Shown piece after piece: positions 8,340-22,412 of a stretch of 64,000 bases of DNA (positions are counted from its first letter, which is position 1; each line of letters opens with the position of its first letter). A program made the translations under genes and the position numbers. Source of the DNA: Fodinibacter luteus (lineage in GTDB: Bacteria > Actinomycetota > Actinomycetes > Actinomycetales > Dermatophilaceae). The notes below the pieces were generated by a model. It was given only the letters and a program-made list of their open reading frames with translations. It ran no database searches and had not been told where the DNA came from. The stretch covers positions 111,544-175,543 of the forward strand of contig NZ_BAABGM010000014.1 of assembly GCF_039541575.1 (NCBI RefSeq). Reading direction: 5' to 3'.

Positions 8340-9444
8340 GTGCGACCACCTCCGTCAGCTCCTGGAACGCCGCCATCGAGTGCCCCGCGACGAAGTCGTC
8401 GACATGGGGCAGCACCGCCATGATGCCTCCCTGGAGCGGTGCGTAGCCCGCCCTCCCCCGGTGCGGGTTGACCCAGACGACCCGGTGCGCGACCGCGGCG
8501 AGCCGTCGCACCTGCTCCCCGAGGACCTCCGGGCGGTCCCGCTCCCACCCGTCGCTGAAGACGACGACGACCGCGCCACGGGCCATGCCGCGGCGGCCCC
8601 AGCGGTCGAGGAAGACCTTGACGCCCTCCGCGAGCCGGGTGCCGCCCGACCAGTCCGGGATCGCCTGCCCGGCGGCGATGATCGCGCGGTCGGGGTCGCG
8701 CTGGTGCAGCGGGCGCGTCACGTGGGTGAGCCGGGTGCCGAGGGTGAACACCTCGACCGGCATCCCGGACACGCAGTAGGTGTGGGCGAGCCGGATGAGG
8801 GCGTCGGCGTAGGCGCTCATCGACCCTGACACGTCGACGAGCAGCACGACCCGGCGGGGCCGGGAGCCGCGGCGCCGCCAGCGAACCTCGCCCGGCTCCC
8901 CCATCCGGCGCAGCGTCGAGCGCAGGGTGGCGCGGGCGTCCACCTGGCCGCGCCGCGAGGCCGTCCAGCGGTGGGCCCGCCGGCGCGGCGGACGGGGGTG
9001 CAGGGTGGCGAAGAGCGCGGCGAGCCGCTCGCGGTCGCGGCGGTTCAGGGTCGCCACGTCGCGGTGCCGGAGCACCTCGGTCGCGCTCGCCCGCGCGTGC
9101 ACGGCATCCGGGTCCTCGGCCCCCTCCCCGGACGGCTCCTCGCCGACGCCGAGCCCGGCGTGGCTGACGACCTGCGGCGCCGACCGCCGGTCCTTCGTGC
9201 CGGCGCGCTGGCCGCTGAACCACGCCGTGAACACGTGGTCGTAGCGTTCGAGGTCGGCCGGTGAGGCGCACAGCGTCGCGCGGCCCGCGTGGTAGACCCC
9301 GAGCTGGTGCTCGATCCCGACCGCGGCGACCGCCTCGAGGTAGGTGCGCTCGCGGTCGGCGGTCACGCCGACGCCGGCGGCCCGCAGCGCGCGGGCGAAC
9401 CCGAGGAGCACCTCCTCGGGCGGGCGCTGCGGCGCGGTCGTCAT
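8332..9444 (-). CDS. coxE: CoxE-like VWA-domain protein
   Basis: 370 residues. A helical, Arg-rich N-terminal half is followed by a C-terminal von Willebrand A domain. The MIDAS metal site is visible: LLVDVSGSMS (DxSxS), the Thr of WSGGTRL and the Asp of VFSDGWERD. With a MoxR AAA+ partner, CoxE proteins act in maturation of molybdenum hydroxylases; in form I systems CoxD and CoxE help build the copper-containing centre. The ATG overlaps the stop of the AAA+ gene (ATGA), so the pair is co-translated. Confidence 0.93.
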   Translation of the reverse strand: MTTAPQRPPEEVLLGFARALRAAGVGVTADRERTYLEAVAAVGIEHQLGVYHAGRATLCASPADLERYDHVFTAWFSGQRAGTKDRRSAPQVVSHAGLGVGEEPSGEGAEDPDAVHARASATEVLRHRDVATLNRRDRERLAALFATLHPRPPRRRAHRWTASRRGQVDARATLRSTLRRMGEPGEVRWRRRGSRPRRVVLLVDVSGSMSAYADALIRLAHTYCVSGMPVEVFTLGTRLTHVTRPLHQRDPDRAIIAAGQAIPDWSGGTRLAEGVKVFLDRWGRRGMARGAVVVVFSDGWERDRPEVLGEQVRRLAAVAHRVVWVNPHRGRAGYAPLQGGIMAVLPHVDDFVAGHSMAAFQELTEVVARA

Positions 9445-10331
9445 CGCGTGAGCATGGCATCGAGCGCGTGCCGGACGCGCTCGATGTCCTCGCGGTACTT
9501 CACGGCCACGCCGAGGGTCGCGGCCGCCGTCTCGGTGTCGAGCTCGCGGGTCCCGAGCTCGTGGAGGGCCCGGGCCCAGTCGAGGGTCTCGGCGACGCCG
9601 GGCGGTTTGACGAGCTCGCGGTCGGAGCGGATGCCGTGCACCGCCCGCACGACCTGCTCGGCAAGGGCTTCGGAGACCTCGGGGGCCCGGCGGGCGACGA
9701 TGGCGAGCTCGCGCTCGATGCCGGGGTGCTCGAGCCAGTGGTAGAGGCAACGGCGCTTGAGCGCGTCGTGCAGCTCGCGGGTGCGGTTCGAGGTGAGGAC
9801 GACGACGGGCGGCACCGAGGCGGCGACGGTGCCGAGCTCGGGGATCGTCACCTGCCACGTCGAGAGCACCTCGAGGAGGAACGCCTCGAACTCGTCGTCG
9901 GCGCGGTCGACCTCGTCGACGAGCAGCACCGCCGGGGCGTCGCGCAGCGCCCGCAGGACGGGGCGGGCGAGGAGGAAGCGCTCGTCGAACAGGCCCTCCT
10001 CGACGTCGCGGACGTCGCGGGCCGCACCCTCGACGGCCTCGAGCGCGCGGACGTGGAGGATCTGGCGGGGGAAGTCCCAGTCGTAGAGCGCCTGGGTGGC
10101 GTCGATGCCCTCGTAGCACTGGAGCCGGATGAGCGGCAGGTCCATCGCCTCGGCGAGGGCCTCGGCCAGGGCCGTCTTGCCCGTGCCCGGCTCCCCCTCC
10201 ATGAGCAGCGGCCGGCCGAGGCGCAGCGCGAGCCACGTGACGGTGGCCAGGGCGTCGTCGGCGAGGTAGCCGGTCGCGGCCAGCGCCGCCTCGAGGTCGG
10301 GGGCCGATCCGAACGTCGTCCGCGGGTCCAT
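9441..10331 (-). CDS. coxD: CoxD-like MoxR-family AAA+ ATPase
   Basis: 296 residues. Walker A GEPGTGKT (46-53), Walker B VLLVDEVDRAD, sensor region VVLTSNRTREL and the MoxR arginine region ALKRRCLYHW are all present. MoxR ATPases work with VWA proteins as chaperones; next to xdhC and coxSLMG this one is the counterpart of CoxD, which unfolds or remodels apo-enzyme during cofactor assembly. It is the first gene of the maturation unit. The upstream 111 bp holds the terminator of the DUF202 genes and must contain its promoter. Confidence 0.94.
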   Translation of the reverse strand: MDPRTTFGSAPDLEAALAATGYLADDALATVTWLALRLGRPLLMEGEPGTGKTALAEALAEAMDLPLIRLQCYEGIDATQALYDWDFPRQILHVRALEAVEGAARDVRDVEEGLFDERFLLARPVLRALRDAPAVLLVDEVDRADDEFEAFLLEVLSTWQVTIPELGTVAASVPPVVVLTSNRTRELHDALKRRCLYHWLEHPGIERELAIVARRAPEVSEALAEQVVRAVHGIRSDRELVKPPGVAETLDWARALHELGTRELDTETAAATLGVAVKYREDIERVRHALDAMLTR

Positions 10332-10383
10332 GGCGCCAGCATCCCTGACGCGGCGCCCGTTCGGTAGGGCAACGACGCGCAGT

Positions 10384-10425
10384 CGGGTGCTGAGGTGGTC
10401 GTCCGGGCAGCCACCTCGGCACCCG
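10384..10425 (-). terminator. Strong hairpin between DUF202 genes and coxD
   Basis: 15-base arms (10384-10398 and 10411-10425) pair with one mismatch around a 12-base loop. It lies 18 bases after the stop of the second DUF202 gene and before the coxD start, on the strand that carries both. It fits a factor-independent terminator without a clear T-run. Confidence 0.65.
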
Positions 10426-10442
10426 GCTCGGGCGGTGGCGCG

Positions 10443-10802
10443 TCAGAGCAGTCGGACCAGGGCCGCGAGCAGCTCGCCGAGGGCCAGGGCTGCGACGAGG
10501 GCGGCGACGACGGCCGGGAGCCGGCCGTCGGCGAGCACCGAGAAGGTCGGCTCGCCCGGGTGGGCCCGCGCGAGGCGCCGCGACCGCAGGGCGACGAGGA
10601 GCACCCAGCCGGCGAGGGCCGCCCCGAGCACCGTCGGCACGACGACGGCCGGACCGAGGCGGTCGAGGGTGAGGCGGCCGATCGTCAGGGAGCCGACAAG
10701 GAGCGCGAGGCCGGTGCGCCGCCACGCGAGCGAGGTCCGTTCCTGGGGCGCCGCGGGGTCGGGTGCCGGCGGACGGCCGGCCAGCGGCGGCCGGTCAGCC
10801 AC
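10443..10802 (-). CDS. DUF202 (YidH-like) membrane protein, second copy
   Basis: 119 residues. The DUF202 signature ERTSLAWRRTGLALL at the start of the first helix is followed by two more hydrophobic helices. The GTG start overlaps the stop of the preceding DUF202 gene by 8 bases. Function of the family is not established. It is the end of a tetR-mocA-DUF202-DUF202 operon, closed by the hairpin just downstream. Paired DUF202 genes may form a hetero-oligomer in the membrane (inference). Confidence 0.85.
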   Translation of the reverse strand: MADRPPLAGRPPAPDPAAPQERTSLAWRRTGLALLVGSLTIGRLTLDRLGPAVVVPTVLGAALAGWVLLVALRSRRLARAHPGEPTFSVLADGRLPAVVAALVAALALGELLAALVRLL

Positions 10803-11166
10803 CGGTGAGGCTCGCGACGCCGAGGACGACCGCCGCCACGGCGACGGTGACGAGGACGACGGGCATCGCGGGGTTCGCGGGCAGGGGCGCGCCCTCGCGC
10901 ATCGCCCGCTCGGTGCGGGCCCACCCGCGCCACGCCGCGAGCGCGGTGAGCAGGGCGGCGAGCGCGAGGCCGGCGGCGAGCGCGCGCTGCACGGCATCCG
11001 GGAGGGGGAGCGGCAGCGCGTCGACCGCTGCGGCACCGGCCACGAGGGCGAGCCCGGTGCGGATCCACGCGAGGAAGGTGCGCTCGTTGGCGAGCGAGAA
11101 GCGCGGGTCCGGGTCGCTCCCGTGGTCGTAGACGCTGCCGGGCCAGCGGTGCTCTCGTGCGCTCAC
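10795..11166 (-). CDS. DUF202 (YidH-like) membrane protein, first copy
   Basis: 123 residues. The signature NERTFLAWIRTGLALV lies near residues 26-40, with three predicted membrane helices. It is more YidH-like than its neighbour and the two are clearly paralogous. The GTG start lies just after the mocA-like gene. Co-expression with a TetR regulator and a molybdenum-cofactor gene is suggested by the tight packing. No enzymatic motif is seen. Confidence 0.85.
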   Translation of the reverse strand: MSAREHRWPGSVYDHGSDPDPRFSLANERTFLAWIRTGLALVAGAAAVDALPLPLPDAVQRALAAGLALAALLTALAAWRGWARTERAMREGAPLPANPAMPVVLVTVAVAAVVLGVASLTGG

Positions 11167-11173
11167 GGGGCCA

Positions 11174-11773
11174 TCATCCCCGCTCGGGCAGGTCGGCCTC
11201 GGTGTCGACGTCGCGGCCGGTGGCGAGGTCGCCGCACTCGACGAGCCGGTGGGGGGTGGCACGCAGGTGGTCGCGGGCGCCGCGGTCGCCGCGCGCGGTG
11301 GCGCGCACGGCGGCCCAGTGGTCGCGTCCGAGCACGACGGGGTGGCCGGGGACCCCGTCGTACGCCGCCCGCACGAGGGCGGCAGCACCCTCGGGCGCAG
11401 CGGCGGCGAGCACCCGCGCGACGACCTCGGCCGACACGTCCGGGAGGTCGACGAGGGTCACGACGGCGACGACCGGCGAAGGCGTGGGTGCTCCGGCCTC
11501 GAGGTGGGCGAGCCCGGCACGCAGGGACGCGCCCATCCCCTCGTCCCAGTCGGTGGCCACGACGACCTCGGCCCCGGTGCCGGAGACGGCATCCGCCGCG
11601 TCGCCGGCCTCGGCACCCACGACGACGACGACGCGGTCGCACCCGGCGGCGCGGACGCGGCCGACCGCGGTCTCGACGAGCGTCGGTCCGCCCGGGGTCA
11701 GGCGGACGAGCGCCTTCGGCCGGCCCATCCGGCGCCCCGCGCCCGCTGCGAGCACGAGTCCGACGGTGCTCAC
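11174..11773 (-). CDS. MocA-like molybdenum cofactor cytidylyltransferase
   Basis: 199 residues. The N-terminal nucleotidyltransferase signature LAAGAGRRMGRPKAL binds the nucleotide; LVDLPDVS holds the metal-binding Asp; GHPVVLGRDHW is typical of MocA rather than MobA or IspD. MocA makes the molybdopterin cytosine dinucleotide cofactor used by CoxL-type enzymes, so the gene fits the cox locus downstream. The GTG start overlaps the tetR stop. It could instead be a MobA-like guanylyltransferase, but context favours the cytidylyl form. Confidence 0.85.
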   Translation of the reverse strand: MSTVGLVLAAGAGRRMGRPKALVRLTPGGPTLVETAVGRVRAAGCDRVVVVVGAEAGDAADAVSGTGAEVVVATDWDEGMGASLRAGLAHLEAGAPTPSPVVAVVTLVDLPDVSAEVVARVLAAAAPEGAAALVRAAYDGVPGHPVVLGRDHWAAVRATARGDRGARDHLRATPHRLVECGDLATGRDVDTEADLPERG

Positions 11774-12345
11774 GCCACCGCCCGGCCGAGCGCGGCGTCG
11801 ACGAGCACCCGCGCCGACCTCCGGGCCTGCGCCGGGGCGTCCGGGTCGGCGTCGAGGGCGCCGCTCGCAAGGCCACCGTCGAGGAGGATGGTGAGCGAAC
11901 GGGCCAGGGCGGGCGGGTCGTGCGCCCCGGCGTCCGCGGCGAGACCGGTGAGCCACTCGAGCACCGCCGCCTTGTGCTCGACCGTGCGGTCGTGCACCGG
12001 GGTGCCCGGCACCGCCTCGGCGGCCGCGTTGATGAAGGCGCACCCGCGGTAGCCGTCGCGCCGGCACGCCGAGCCGAGGGCGTCGAACAGGCCCACGAGC
12101 TGGTCGGCCGGGGCGGGGCCGGCGGCCTGCGCGGCGGCGTGCAGCTGGCCGCTCCAGATGCCGTCGACCTTGGCGAGGTACGCGAGCACGAGGTCGTCCT
12201 TGGCGGGGAACCACTTGTAGAACGTCGCCTTCGCCACGCCCGACTCGGCGATGATCCGGTCGACACCGACCGCCCGGATGCCGTGGGCGTAGAAGAGCCG
12301 AAACGCCGTGTCGAGGATGCGGTCGCGGGCGGGCTGTGGGGCCAT
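11770..12345 (-). CDS. TetR-family transcriptional regulator
   Basis: 191 residues. The N-terminal HTH (RILDTAFRLFYAHGIRAVGVD, then GVAKATFYKWFPAKDDLV) is typical; the C-terminal ligand domain begins with SGQLHAAAQ and includes GYRGCAFINAA, as in TetR_C_6-like members. An AGACAG-GT-CTGTCT palindrome 13 bases upstream of its ATG is a likely auto-operator. It heads the tetR-mocA-DUF202-DUF202 cluster; its inducer is unknown. Confidence 0.92.
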   Translation of the reverse strand: MAPQPARDRILDTAFRLFYAHGIRAVGVDRIIAESGVAKATFYKWFPAKDDLVLAYLAKVDGIWSGQLHAAAQAAGPAPADQLVGLFDALGSACRRDGYRGCAFINAAAEAVPGTPVHDRTVEHKAAVLEWLTGLAADAGAHDPPALARSLTILLDGGLASGALDADPDAPAQARRSARVLVDAALGRAVA

Positions 12346-12357
12346 GGGTTCGATAGT

Positions 12358-12371
12358 AGACAGGTCTGTCT
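12358..12371. promoter_or_regulatory. TetR-type operator palindrome
   Basis: The palindrome AGACAG-GT-CTGTCT (perfect 6-base arms) lies directly upstream of the tetR start. It belongs to the common TetR operator class with AGAC/GTCT half sites. It is only 36 bases past the end of the carboxylase gene, so it would control tetR and the genes after it. Confidence 0.65.
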
Positions 12372-12406
12372 GCTGCGTCCACACGGCTCGCGTCCGTCGT
12401 GGTCGG

Positions 12407-17920
<5,514 letters not shown>

Positions 17921-18093
17921 CGGTGGTCCTCCCGGGGGTCCGGTGTGTGCGCGTCGTCTCGGCGGAGCCGGTCCCGCCGTCTGCCGAGCCTGTCACCATC
18001 TCGCGGTGACGCGCGAGTAACGAGCGCGCCCGGTCGCCGGCGAAGGCACCCGCGACGAGCACGTCCACCGGCGCCGGCACTATCGTGACCGGC

Positions 18094-19011
18094 ATGACGG
18101 GCAGCGAGCGCACCCACGATCGGGTGGCCGGCCTCGTCGCCTGGGCCGACCGGAACCCGGTCCCGGGCACCATCCTGCGCATCGCCCGCGAGCTGCTGGC
18201 CGTCGACGTCCGCGACCGGATCTTCGGGATGGCCGGCCAGTCCTTCCTCGCCGTCGTGCCGCTGCTCATCATCGCCTCGACGTGGCTGTCCGAGAGCGAC
18301 GGGGAGTCGATCGCGCTCGTCGTCAACGAGCGGCTCGGCCTCACCGGCCCGACCGCGACCACGGTGGTGCTGCTCTTCACCAAGCCCGAGGGGGCCGCGG
18401 AGGTGGCGACCGCGTCCGGCCTGAGCATCGTGCTGCTCTTCTTCTCGGTCAACAGCTACACCCGGACCCTGCGCCGGAGCATGGAGCGCCCGTGGGGCCT
18501 GCCCGCCGTCGGCTGGCGGGGCCAGCTCACCGGGCTGCTCGGCGTCGGCCTGCTCATCCTCATGCAGTCGACCCTGTCCGTCATCGCGACCGGGTGGATC
18601 AGCGAGACCCCGGCCCTCGTGGCGCTCGAGTCGTTGGCCCGCACCCTCGTCGCCATGGCGTTCTGGCTCGCGATCGGCCGCGCCCTGACGCACGGCCGGC
18701 TCCCCGTGCGGCACCTGTGGCCCGGCGCCCTCATCGGGGCGATCGGCACCTCGGCGATCGCCCTGTGGTCGGTGACCTTCCTCCCGACGATCTTCGAGCG
18801 GGATGCCGCGCGCTACGGCGTCATCGGCGTGGCCCTCGCGCTCGTCACGTGGCTGCTCGCGATCGCCGGGCTCTTCGTCGTCGTCGGTGTGGCGGGGGCC
18901 CAGATCGCCCGGGCCACCGGGTGGATCGAGCAGCGGCCGGACCCACTCGTGCAGCCCCTCCTCGAGCAGCCGGAGGCGCCGGTGGCGGAGGCGCGACCGC
19001 CCGCGCCGTAG
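18094..19011 (+). CDS. Polytopic membrane protein, YihY/BrkB-like
   Basis: 305 residues with about six membrane helices, including QSFLAVVPLLIIASTWL and SVNSYTRTLRRSME. The overall plan (amphipathic N terminus, central charged loop, C-terminal helices, then a Pro-rich tail) recalls the YihY/UPF0761 family, but I cannot prove membership. A GTG nine bases upstream (18085) is an alternative start; no good ribosome-binding site is seen for either. It is divergent from the carboxylase and ends 7 bases from the convergent AI-2E-type gene. Confidence 0.75.
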   Translation: MTGSERTHDRVAGLVAWADRNPVPGTILRIARELLAVDVRDRIFGMAGQSFLAVVPLLIIASTWLSESDGESIALVVNERLGLTGPTATTVVLLFTKPEGAAEVATASGLSIVLLFFSVNSYTRTLRRSMERPWGLPAVGWRGQLTGLLGVGLLILMQSTLSVIATGWISETPALVALESLARTLVAMAFWLAIGRALTHGRLPVRHLWPGALIGAIGTSAIALWSVTFLPTIFERDAARYGVIGVALALVTWLLAIAGLFVVVGVAGAQIARATGWIEQRPDPLVQPLLEQPEAPVAEARPPAP

Positions 19012-19018
19012 GGGTCGG

Positions 19019-20278
19019 TCAAGAGGTGGGGTCCCCCTGCGACCGGTCCCCCGACGACGCGTCGGGGAGGTCGGTGGCACCCGGTGCGCGGACGGCATCC
19101 GGTGCGCGGACGGCATCCTTCGCGGCGACGGCAATCGGAACGTCGGACGGGTCACCCCGGCGCTCGGCGCGGGGGGCGACGAGGGCGGCCACCTGCTCCT
19201 CGGTGGCGGGCGTCAGCTCGTAGCGCCGCTTGTAGATCTCGAGCATCGCCATCGTCGTCGCCGCGACCGGCACGCCGAGCAGCGCCCCGGACAGGCCGAA
19301 GAGCTGGGCCCCGAGCAGGGCGGCGCCGAACGAGACCGCGGGGTGGAGGTTGACCGCCCGGGCCGAGATGCGCGGCTCGATGGTGAGGTTCTCGACCTGC
19401 TGGTAGGCGATGCCCCAGACGAGCACCCACACGCCGACGATCGGGTCCCCGGACGTGAGCCCGACGACGACCGGGAGCGCGATGGAGATGTAGGTGCCGA
19501 TGTTCGGGATGAACTGCGCGACGAGACCGGTCCACAGGGCGAGCGGCAGCCAGTAGGGCAGCCCGACGACGAAGAAGACGATGCCGCTCAGCACCGAGTT
19601 GATGGCGGCCAGCACGATGCGCGCGGCGATGTAGCCGCCGACCTTGATGCGGGTGAGGTCCCACGCGGCGAGGAAGGGCACCTGCACGTCGGGGCGCATC
19701 CGGCGGGCCAGCCAGGAGCGCAGGACCGGCATCCCGGCGGAGACGTAGTAGACGAAGAAGACGAGGACGAAGAGCCCGAAGAACCCCGAGAGCACCGAGG
19801 CGAGCACCCCGAGCACGCCGAACGCGACGTCGTCGGCGTAGGCCGCGATGTCGGAGGGCGTCAGGCCGACGCTCTCGAGGAGGGTGTCGAAGGTGAAGCT
19901 CGACCCGGTGACCCGGTTGAACCAGGCGAGCGCGTCGGCGGCGATGTCGGGGACGGCGGCGATGAGGCTCGCCAGCTGCTCGACGAACAGGCTCCCGAAC
20001 ACCCAGAGGAACCCGGCGAGCAAGAGGGCCGCGAGCAACATGACGAGTCCGGTGGCGAGGCCGCGCCGCATCCGTCGGGAGAGTGCGCTGACGGCCGGCT
20101 CCATCGCGAGCGCGACGAACCAGGCCATGAGGACGTAGTAGAGGGTCGACGCCCCGCGCCACGCGAAGAAGGCGAGGAAGGCGGTGAGGGCGAGCACCCC
20201 GACGACGAGCCACGTCCGGTTCCAGAGCGGCCGGTTGCCGTCGGTCACGTCGACGGCGGGCGGGGAGGTCGCCTCCAT
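19019..20278 (-). CDS. AI-2E family transporter (UPF0118)
   Basis: 419 residues with about eight membrane helices. Family signatures include YYVLMAWFVALAMEP near the N terminus and, in the C-terminal half, AINSVLSGIVFFVVGLPYW, QFIPNIGTYIS and the region from VENLTIEPRISARAVNLHP to LLGVPVAATTMAMLEIYK. The family includes TqsA and sodium-proton antiporters, so the substrate is open. The last 60 residues are a soluble tail with a repeated AVRAPDAVRAPGA motif encoded by a short DNA duplication. The ATG gives the usual length. Confidence 0.92.
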   Translation of the reverse strand: MEATSPPAVDVTDGNRPLWNRTWLVVGVLALTAFLAFFAWRGASTLYYVLMAWFVALAMEPAVSALSRRMRRGLATGLVMLLAALLLAGFLWVFGSLFVEQLASLIAAVPDIAADALAWFNRVTGSSFTFDTLLESVGLTPSDIAAYADDVAFGVLGVLASVLSGFFGLFVLVFFVYYVSAGMPVLRSWLARRMRPDVQVPFLAAWDLTRIKVGGYIAARIVLAAINSVLSGIVFFVVGLPYWLPLALWTGLVAQFIPNIGTYISIALPVVVGLTSGDPIVGVWVLVWGIAYQQVENLTIEPRISARAVNLHPAVSFGAALLGAQLFGLSGALLGVPVAATTMAMLEIYKRRYELTPATEEQVAALVAPRAERRGDPSDVPIAVAAKDAVRAPDAVRAPGATDLPDASSGDRSQGDPTS

Positions 20279-20342
20279 GGTGCCCAATCTAGGCCCCGGC
20301 GGCCGATCCCCTTCGCGCGGCGGGCGTTCTGGAGCCTCGTCA

Positions 20343-20377
20343 AGCCCCGGTCGGTGACGACGAGATCGTGCGGGGCT
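20343..20377 (-). terminator. Hairpin at the end of the WS/DGAT gene
   Basis: Seven-base arms AGCCCCG and CGGGGCT (20343-20349 and 20371-20377) enclose 21 bases. The upstream arm ends at the stop codon of the acyltransferase gene on the minus strand, so it would fold at once after translation ends. Weak evidence for a terminator. Confidence 0.35.
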
Positions 20378-21756
20378 CAGGTGGCTGCGTCGGCGGAGTG
20401 ACCTTCCCTGGCCCGGTCCGCCAGTGAGGCTGCGATGCCGTCGCGGAGGGTGTCGAGGTCGCGGATCGTGCCGTCGGCGTTGACGGCCACGGCCAGCCGG
20501 CCGTTGTAGGACAGGGCGGCGACGGTGAGGCCGACCAGTGGCACCAACGGAGCGACCGGAAAGGCCTGGACCAGCTGAGCCCCGGCGAACCACAGCGGGT
20601 GCGCCGGACCGGGGATGTTGGTCACCGAGAGGTGGATCCTGGCGCTGCCGCGTCGCCGCGCCCAGGGGATGATCAGTCGCGCGACCGGGACGGGGAGGGC
20701 CAGCAGGTCCTGCCCGGTGCCTCCGGTGGCCCGAAGTCGCGCTTTCCGGGCCGAGGTTCGCCCGGTGATGCTCGCGAGCCGGCGTGCCGGGTCGGGCTCG
20801 CCCACCGGCAGGTCCACCACCATCATGCTGGTGGCCTGCCCGGAGGGATCGAGGGACACCGGGATGATCGTTCGGACGAACAGCGACTCGCGGCACTCCC
20901 CTCGCGCGCTGAGGAGGTCACGAAGTCCCTGCGCCACGGCGGCCAGGAGCAGGTCGTTGACCGTCGCTCCCCGAGCGTGTGCGCCCGCCCGCAGCGGGCC
21001 GAGGGGCGCGGTGGTCACGCTCATCCGTCGGGTCGGACCCACCACCCGTGGCAGCGAGGTCCGGGGCAGCGGACCGGAGAAGTCCGACATGGCGTCGCGG
21101 TACTGGGCCAGAGCTCGGCATGCCCGGGCCAGGGACGGTGCACGCGGCCGGTGCTGCCCGTCGCGCGCGGGTCTCCACCGACGCAGGTGGTCTGCGACGA
21201 GGTCCCGGTGGGACGGCAGCGGAGGCGCGGGCACGGGTGCGGTGCGCGGGGGACCGTACTCGTGCACGGCATCAGGGGCCTCATCCAGCAGTGACGCCAG
21301 CAACCGCAACCCGCCGATCCCGTCGGCCAGCACGTGGTGCACGACCAGCAGGACGGCGAACCGGCCACCGGGAAGGCCGTGCACGACGTCAGCGCGCCAC
21401 AGGGCGCGGTCGCGGTGCAGCGGTGTTGCGGCCCGGTTCGCCGACCACGTCGCCAGGTCAGCGTCCGGCCCGAGCGTGCGGACCTCGACGTGGCGCGCGA
21501 GGTCATCATCGGGGTCCTCGACCCACACCGGGCGCCCCTCACCCCAGCGGGTCCACAGCACCCGGCGACCCAGCTCCGGCACGCCACGCGCCCGCCTGGA
21601 CAGCTCGTCGGCGACCGGGCCGGTGTCCACGACACCGTCCGGCCCGGCGAACGGGCCCGGGTCGAAGACCGCCAGCAGTCCCAGGTGGAACGGGGTGTCG
21701 TCGTCGCCGACCCACGCGTTGACCAGCTCGTCCATCCGCAGCCGAGTCAGGGGCAT
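20377..21756 (-). CDS. WS/DGAT-family wax ester synthase / diacylglycerol acyltransferase
   Basis: 459 residues. It begins PLTRLRMDELVNAW and has the acyltransferase motif HHVLADG (residues 140-146, HHxxxDG), followed by the C-terminal SVTNIPGPAHPLWFAG characteristic of the family. These enzymes transfer acyl groups from acyl-CoA to alcohols or diacylglycerol to make storage lipid. It is the last of a run of minus-strand genes that begins next to the FNR-like regulator. Starvation or hypoxia control is plausible but inferred. Confidence 0.93.
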   Translation of the reverse strand: MPLTRLRMDELVNAWVGDDDTPFHLGLLAVFDPGPFAGPDGVVDTGPVADELSRRARGVPELGRRVLWTRWGEGRPVWVEDPDDDLARHVEVRTLGPDADLATWSANRAATPLHRDRALWRADVVHGLPGGRFAVLLVVHHVLADGIGGLRLLASLLDEAPDAVHEYGPPRTAPVPAPPLPSHRDLVADHLRRWRPARDGQHRPRAPSLARACRALAQYRDAMSDFSGPLPRTSLPRVVGPTRRMSVTTAPLGPLRAGAHARGATVNDLLLAAVAQGLRDLLSARGECRESLFVRTIIPVSLDPSGQATSMMVVDLPVGEPDPARRLASITGRTSARKARLRATGGTGQDLLALPVPVARLIIPWARRRGSARIHLSVTNIPGPAHPLWFAGAQLVQAFPVAPLVPLVGLTVAALSYNGRLAVAVNADGTIRDLDTLRDGIAASLADRAREGHSADAAT

Positions 21757-21966
21757 GACGACACCTCGTGACCACCGCCGCCCTGAGCGGCGACCGGGAC
21801 CGGTGCGTCGGGGGCGGCGGCCAGCTCCCAGTCTGGTCCGGACCGGCCCCCGCAACGGGCGGTCGAGAACAAGATCACGATGGTCGGACCGCGCACGTGC
21901 CGTACGAGGCGGAGGGCGTCGGGCCTCGGGATCGGCACGGTCCACCTGCTGTTCCTCCGCGGCGGC

Positions 21967-22128
21967 TCAGAACCCGGCGGCGACGCCCGTGGACGGTGGC
22001 TTGCCGTAGCCCTTCCTCTCCTTGCCGCGGCGAGTACAGAGGTCAAAGCCGGCGTTCGGGCCGCCCATCTCCTTGTTCACGTGGTGCTGCCACGTGTGCC
22101 GCCCCAGCAGGCAACGGACGTTGATCAC
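21967..22128 (-). CDS. Small Cys/His-containing hypothetical protein
   Basis: 53 residues (GTG start, AGGTGG ribosome-binding site 6 bases before it). The pattern NVRCLLGRHTWQHHVNKE...DLCTRRGKERKGYG matches a recurring type of actinobacterial mini-protein with a CLLGRHxW start and a second Cys region, possibly a small metal-binding fold. Here the second cluster has one Cys where relatives usually have CxxCG. Too short for a firm family call. It lies between a putative 59-residue ORF and the WS/DGAT gene, all on the same strand. Confidence 0.55.
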   Translation of the reverse strand: MINVRCLLGRHTWQHHVNKEMGGPNAGFDLCTRRGKERKGYGKPPSTGVAAGF

Positions 22129-22177
22129 AGGTACCACCTCCCGCGAACGCCATTGTCCGGCGCCGGCAACCTCAGGG

Positions 22178-22357
22178 TCAACGGGCCATCGCGGACCCGT
22201 GCACCGCGAGGTTTGACGCACGCTGCAGTGCCTCCTCGCCCGCCGGGTGGCGAGCCGCGATCAGGAACCGGCGCAGGACGGGGTTGGCATGCAGGACCGC
22301 CGCAGGCTCACGCGAAGGGGCCCGCTCGGGGAGCTCGGCGACCTCTTGTGCCTCCAA
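22178..22357 (-). CDS. Possible small hypothetical protein (TTG start)
   Basis: 59 residues from a TTG, or a little longer from a CTG six bases upstream. A GGAGG ribosome-binding site lies 10 bases before the TTG. The reading (EAQEVAELPERAPSREP..NPVLRRFLIAARHP) has normal amino acid and codon composition, with no stop until the TGA. It is divergent from the FNR-like gene and 49 bases upstream of the 53-residue ORF. No family recognised; it could be chance in this GC-rich DNA. Confidence 0.35.
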   Translation of the reverse strand: MEAQEVAELPERAPSREPAAVLHANPVLRRFLIAARHPAGEEALQRASNLAVHGSAMAR

Positions 22358-22412
22358 CAGGAAGAGGTCCTCCAGTACCGACCGGGCGTTCGCTGGTTCC
22401 TAGACTCAAGCC

